Below the pieces are notes generated by a model. That model saw only the letters and a program-made list of their open reading frames with translations, searched no databases and had not been told where the DNA came from. From Prolixibacteraceae bacterium (GTDB taxonomy: Bacteria; Bacteroidota; Bacteroidia; Bacteroidales; Prolixibacteraceae): DNA of 64,000 nucleotides. Positions within the stretch are counted from its first letter, which is position 1. Each line of letters opens with the position of its first letter. Shown here one piece after another: positions 61,939 through 64,000 of the stretch. The stretch lies in the NCBI GenBank assembly GCA_003506435.1, contig DOAQ01000009.1:124001-188000 (forward strand), in the 5' to 3' direction. The translations under genes and the position numbers were made by a program.

Positions 61939-64000
61939 ATGGACACCCCTAATCTGACCTTTAACATTCTTACATTCTCTCATCCGAAAGAAGAATATAC
62001 TTTTTGGTTTACCGACAGGAAAGAAGAAAACCTTAGCCGGATACATCATTCATTAGTTCCGGAGGAAGTTATCATTCATTTCGGGAATAAAGAACATTAC
62101 TTTACTTCGTTTGACAAACAACACGACGGATTTTTTCCGGTAACAAAAAAAAGTAACTCACCTCGTCTTACAGAACATGATAAGATGCAGGGAATAAACA
62201 AAAATCAGGCGTTTGCCCGGTCTTTGTTGAGGAGGTATTACAATGTCATAATTCATTCCTGGTTTCAAAACAAAAAACTTTTGGTAAAGCCCACTTTTAT
62301 CAACGATGTCGATATCTGGCTTCCTCTGAAAAAAGCCGACAACCAGTACTGGTTCTTTGAAAAATTCACCATCAAGGTACAATTCACCCGGATTACTGAA
62401 AAACCCGAATTACTGGTCTCGTATGCCGGTAGTTCAAAAATATTCAAGACAAGTATTGTTGAATTAATACCACAGGTATCCCCTGTTTGCTTTAACTGGG
62501 TGGTTTATAAACGTAAACTGGTCAAATACGGTGAAATGCCGGAAGAAGCAAAACAAAACCTCGACAAAGTTTACCCGGTATGGAATTTTGTACTAAGAGA
62601 TGCCTTAAATCAGGAAACCGAAGCGACAGATAAAACCAACAGATATATTAAGTATCAAAATAAGATCAACAACTTCTTTAATAGCCATTTAAATACGTTT
62701 GAATTCAAAGAAATAATTCCCGTCGAAAGTAAAAAATTTATTCCGGTACCACCTGTCAATATAAATCGGGTGAATGATAGCAGTAATCAATTGTTGTTTG
62801 CCAACAAAAAACTGGATGTTGTTCCATACAACGGAATGAAATATGGTCCTTACCGGACTAGCGAATACAGCAAAATTCAATTCTTTTATATTTTTCATGC
62901 CGAAGACACCGATATTGCAAAAATCCTGAATAACTATTTAGGGAAAGGGATTGACTCATTTAAAGGCTTATACAACTTTGCAAAGGTTCCTTATTTTACA
63001 GAACCAAACTTCAGCATTTCGTTTACCGACAAGTACAATCCTTTACCCGAGATCACCAAAAAAATACGAACCCGAAATTTCCGGCCCGATGTTCATTATA
63101 TGGCTATTTACGTTAGTCCGCACAATAAACACGTTCGCGACCGGGTGTGTAAATCAATTTATTACAGGATAAAAGAAATACTTTTAAAGAAAGGTATTAC
63201 TTCTCAGGCTATCGACGCAAATAAAGTGCGGGCTGTTGTTCAGGGCAGGTTAAGATACGATTACAGCCTCAACAATATTTCCATAGCCATACTTGCCAAA
63301 CTCGATGGTATCCCCTGGCAATTGAATGCCAAATTAAAAAATGAGTTAATTCTCGGAGTTGGAGCATTCAGGAACCTCGATACTAACGTGCAATATATAG
63401 GAAGTGCCTTTAGCTTTATGAACAATGGCCGCTTCAAGCATTTTGAATGTTTCCGGAAAAACCAGATTGATGAATTGGCCGGATCAATTATTCATCAGAT
63501 AAAGGAATACGTTTCTGTAAATAGCAACATTTCCAGGCTCATTATCCATTTCTATAAGAATATGAGCCACAAAGAACTTAAACCCATTGAAGACGGGTTA
63601 AACGGCTTAGGTCTGGATATACCTGTATTCATCCTGTCGATCAATAAAACCGAATCAAACGACATAGTTGCATTCGATAACGGGTGGAAGGACTTAATGC
63701 CACAAAGCGGAATATTCATTAACCTGGGCGGCAACAGCTTTTTGTTATTCAACAATACAAGATACAGCAACAACAGGGCATTCAATACCAACGATGGTTA
63801 TCCGTTCCCCATCAAACTAAACATTAAATGTACGCACGAAGAACTGGCAAAAGATTACAAAACGATTAGGGAATTAATCGATCAGGTATATCAGTTCAGT
63901 CGCATGTACTGGAAATCCGTCCGGCAGCAAAACCTACCCGTCACCATCAGGTATCCCGAAATGGTCGCCGAAATTTATCCTCATTTCGATGGCTATGAAA
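61939..64000 (+). CDS. Prokaryotic Argonaute with degenerate PIWI active site (3' end beyond the window)
   Basis: A 687-codon frame is open at the window end, beginning MDTPNLTFNIL. The last 240 residues look like a PIWI domain: DGIPWQL near 456, LGVGAFRN near 472 (Gly475 where the first catalytic Asp of GxD is expected), LIIHFYKN near 534 (no Asp in the RDG position), and QVYQFSRMYWKS...PVTIRYPEMVAEI at the end. The N-terminal 450 residues would hold N, linker and MID regions. The C-terminal motif suggests only a few residues are missing. Inactive PIWI proteins usually rely on a partner effector; the AlbA_2 gene just upstream is a candidate, or a gene beyond 64000. Confidence 0.75.
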   Translation, partial: MDTPNLTFNILTFSHPKEEYTFWFTDRKEENLSRIHHSLVPEEVIIHFGNKEHYFTSFDKQHDGFFPVTKKSNSPRLTEHDKMQGINKNQAFARSLLRRYYNVIIHSWFQNKKLLVKPTFINDVDIWLPLKKADNQYWFFEKFTIKVQFTRITEKPELLVSYAGSSKIFKTSIVELIPQVSPVCFNWVVYKRKLVKYGEMPEEAKQNLDKVYPVWNFVLRDALNQETEATDKTNRYIKYQNKINNFFNSHLNTFEFKEIIPVESKKFIPVPPVNINRVNDSSNQLLFANKKLDVVPYNGMKYGPYRTSEYSKIQFFYIFHAEDTDIAKILNNYLGKGIDSFKGLYNFAKVPYFTEPNFSISFTDKYNPLPEITKKIRTRNFRPDVHYMAIYVSPHNKHVRDRVCKSIYYRIKEILLKKGITSQAIDANKVRAVVQGRLRYDYSLNNISIAILAKLDGIPWQLNAKLKNELILGVGAFRNLDTNVQYIGSAFSFMNNGRFKHFECFRKNQIDELAGSIIHQIKEYVSVNSNISRLIIHFYKNMSHKELKPIEDGLNGLGLDIPVFILSINKTESNDIVAFDNGWKDLMPQSGIFINLGGNSFLLFNNTRYSNNRAFNTNDGYPFPIKLNIKCTHEELAKDYKTIRELIDQVYQFSRMYWKSVRQQNLPVTIRYPEMVAEIYPHFDGYE

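Overview
The window looks like accessory DNA from a member of the Bacteroidota. The evidence is a CTnDOT-type transfer operon (traA-traN), rteC, DUF3408/DUF4134/DUF1896/DUF4099-type genes, IntDOT-like recombinases, FISUMP-domain proteins and promoter boxes of the TAnnTTTG type. No host housekeeping gene was recognised. The species cannot be fixed from this sequence.

Three mobile elements appear to be nested or abutting. (1) About 1-14.9 kb is the early end, plus the last late genes, of a Mu-like transposable prophage. It has a CI/LexA-like repressor with a palindromic operator, a Ner-like regulator, a RecA-like ATPase, MuA (DDE) and MuB homologues, and a run of small early genes on the minus strand. 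It ends with a convergent late tail on the plus strand: a secreted FISUMP/Fn3 protein, a papain-like hydrolase, a holin-like protein and a D12-class adenine methylase. Most late genes lie left of the window. (2) About 14.9-54.9 kb is a CTnDOT-type integrative conjugative element (ICE). It holds rteC, a giant helicase/N6-methylase with DUF1896 and DUF4099 partners, mobA-mobB-mobC, traA-traN, radC, two tandem tyrosine recombinases and HTH genes. Cargo is spliced in at two places: a TIR protein, an AbiE toxin-antitoxin pair and a frameshifted membrane gene between mobB and mobC; and a DUF4365 gene plus an IS110-type insertion sequence after radC. (3) About 54.9-64 kb is a second element whose integrase is cut down to its last 54 codons at the ICE border. 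It carries two excisionase-like HTH genes, a VirE_N/BT4734-type primase-like gene, a PriCT_2-DUF3987 helicase/primase gene, an AlbA_2 (Schlafen-type) ATP-binding regulator and, running off the end, a prokaryotic Argonaute whose PIWI catalytic residues appear to be lost.

The most unusual signals are two minimal tRNA-like minihelices placed directly after stop codons in the phage early operon; an Argonaute-like gene next to an AlbA_2 regulator; ICE cargo modules bracketed by imperfect duplicates of ICE 5' regions; a leader motif shared by several ICE operons; in-frame palindromic inserts inside coding genes; and the ICE border lying in the catalytic motif of another element's integrase at a near-perfect CTnDOT-type core sequence.
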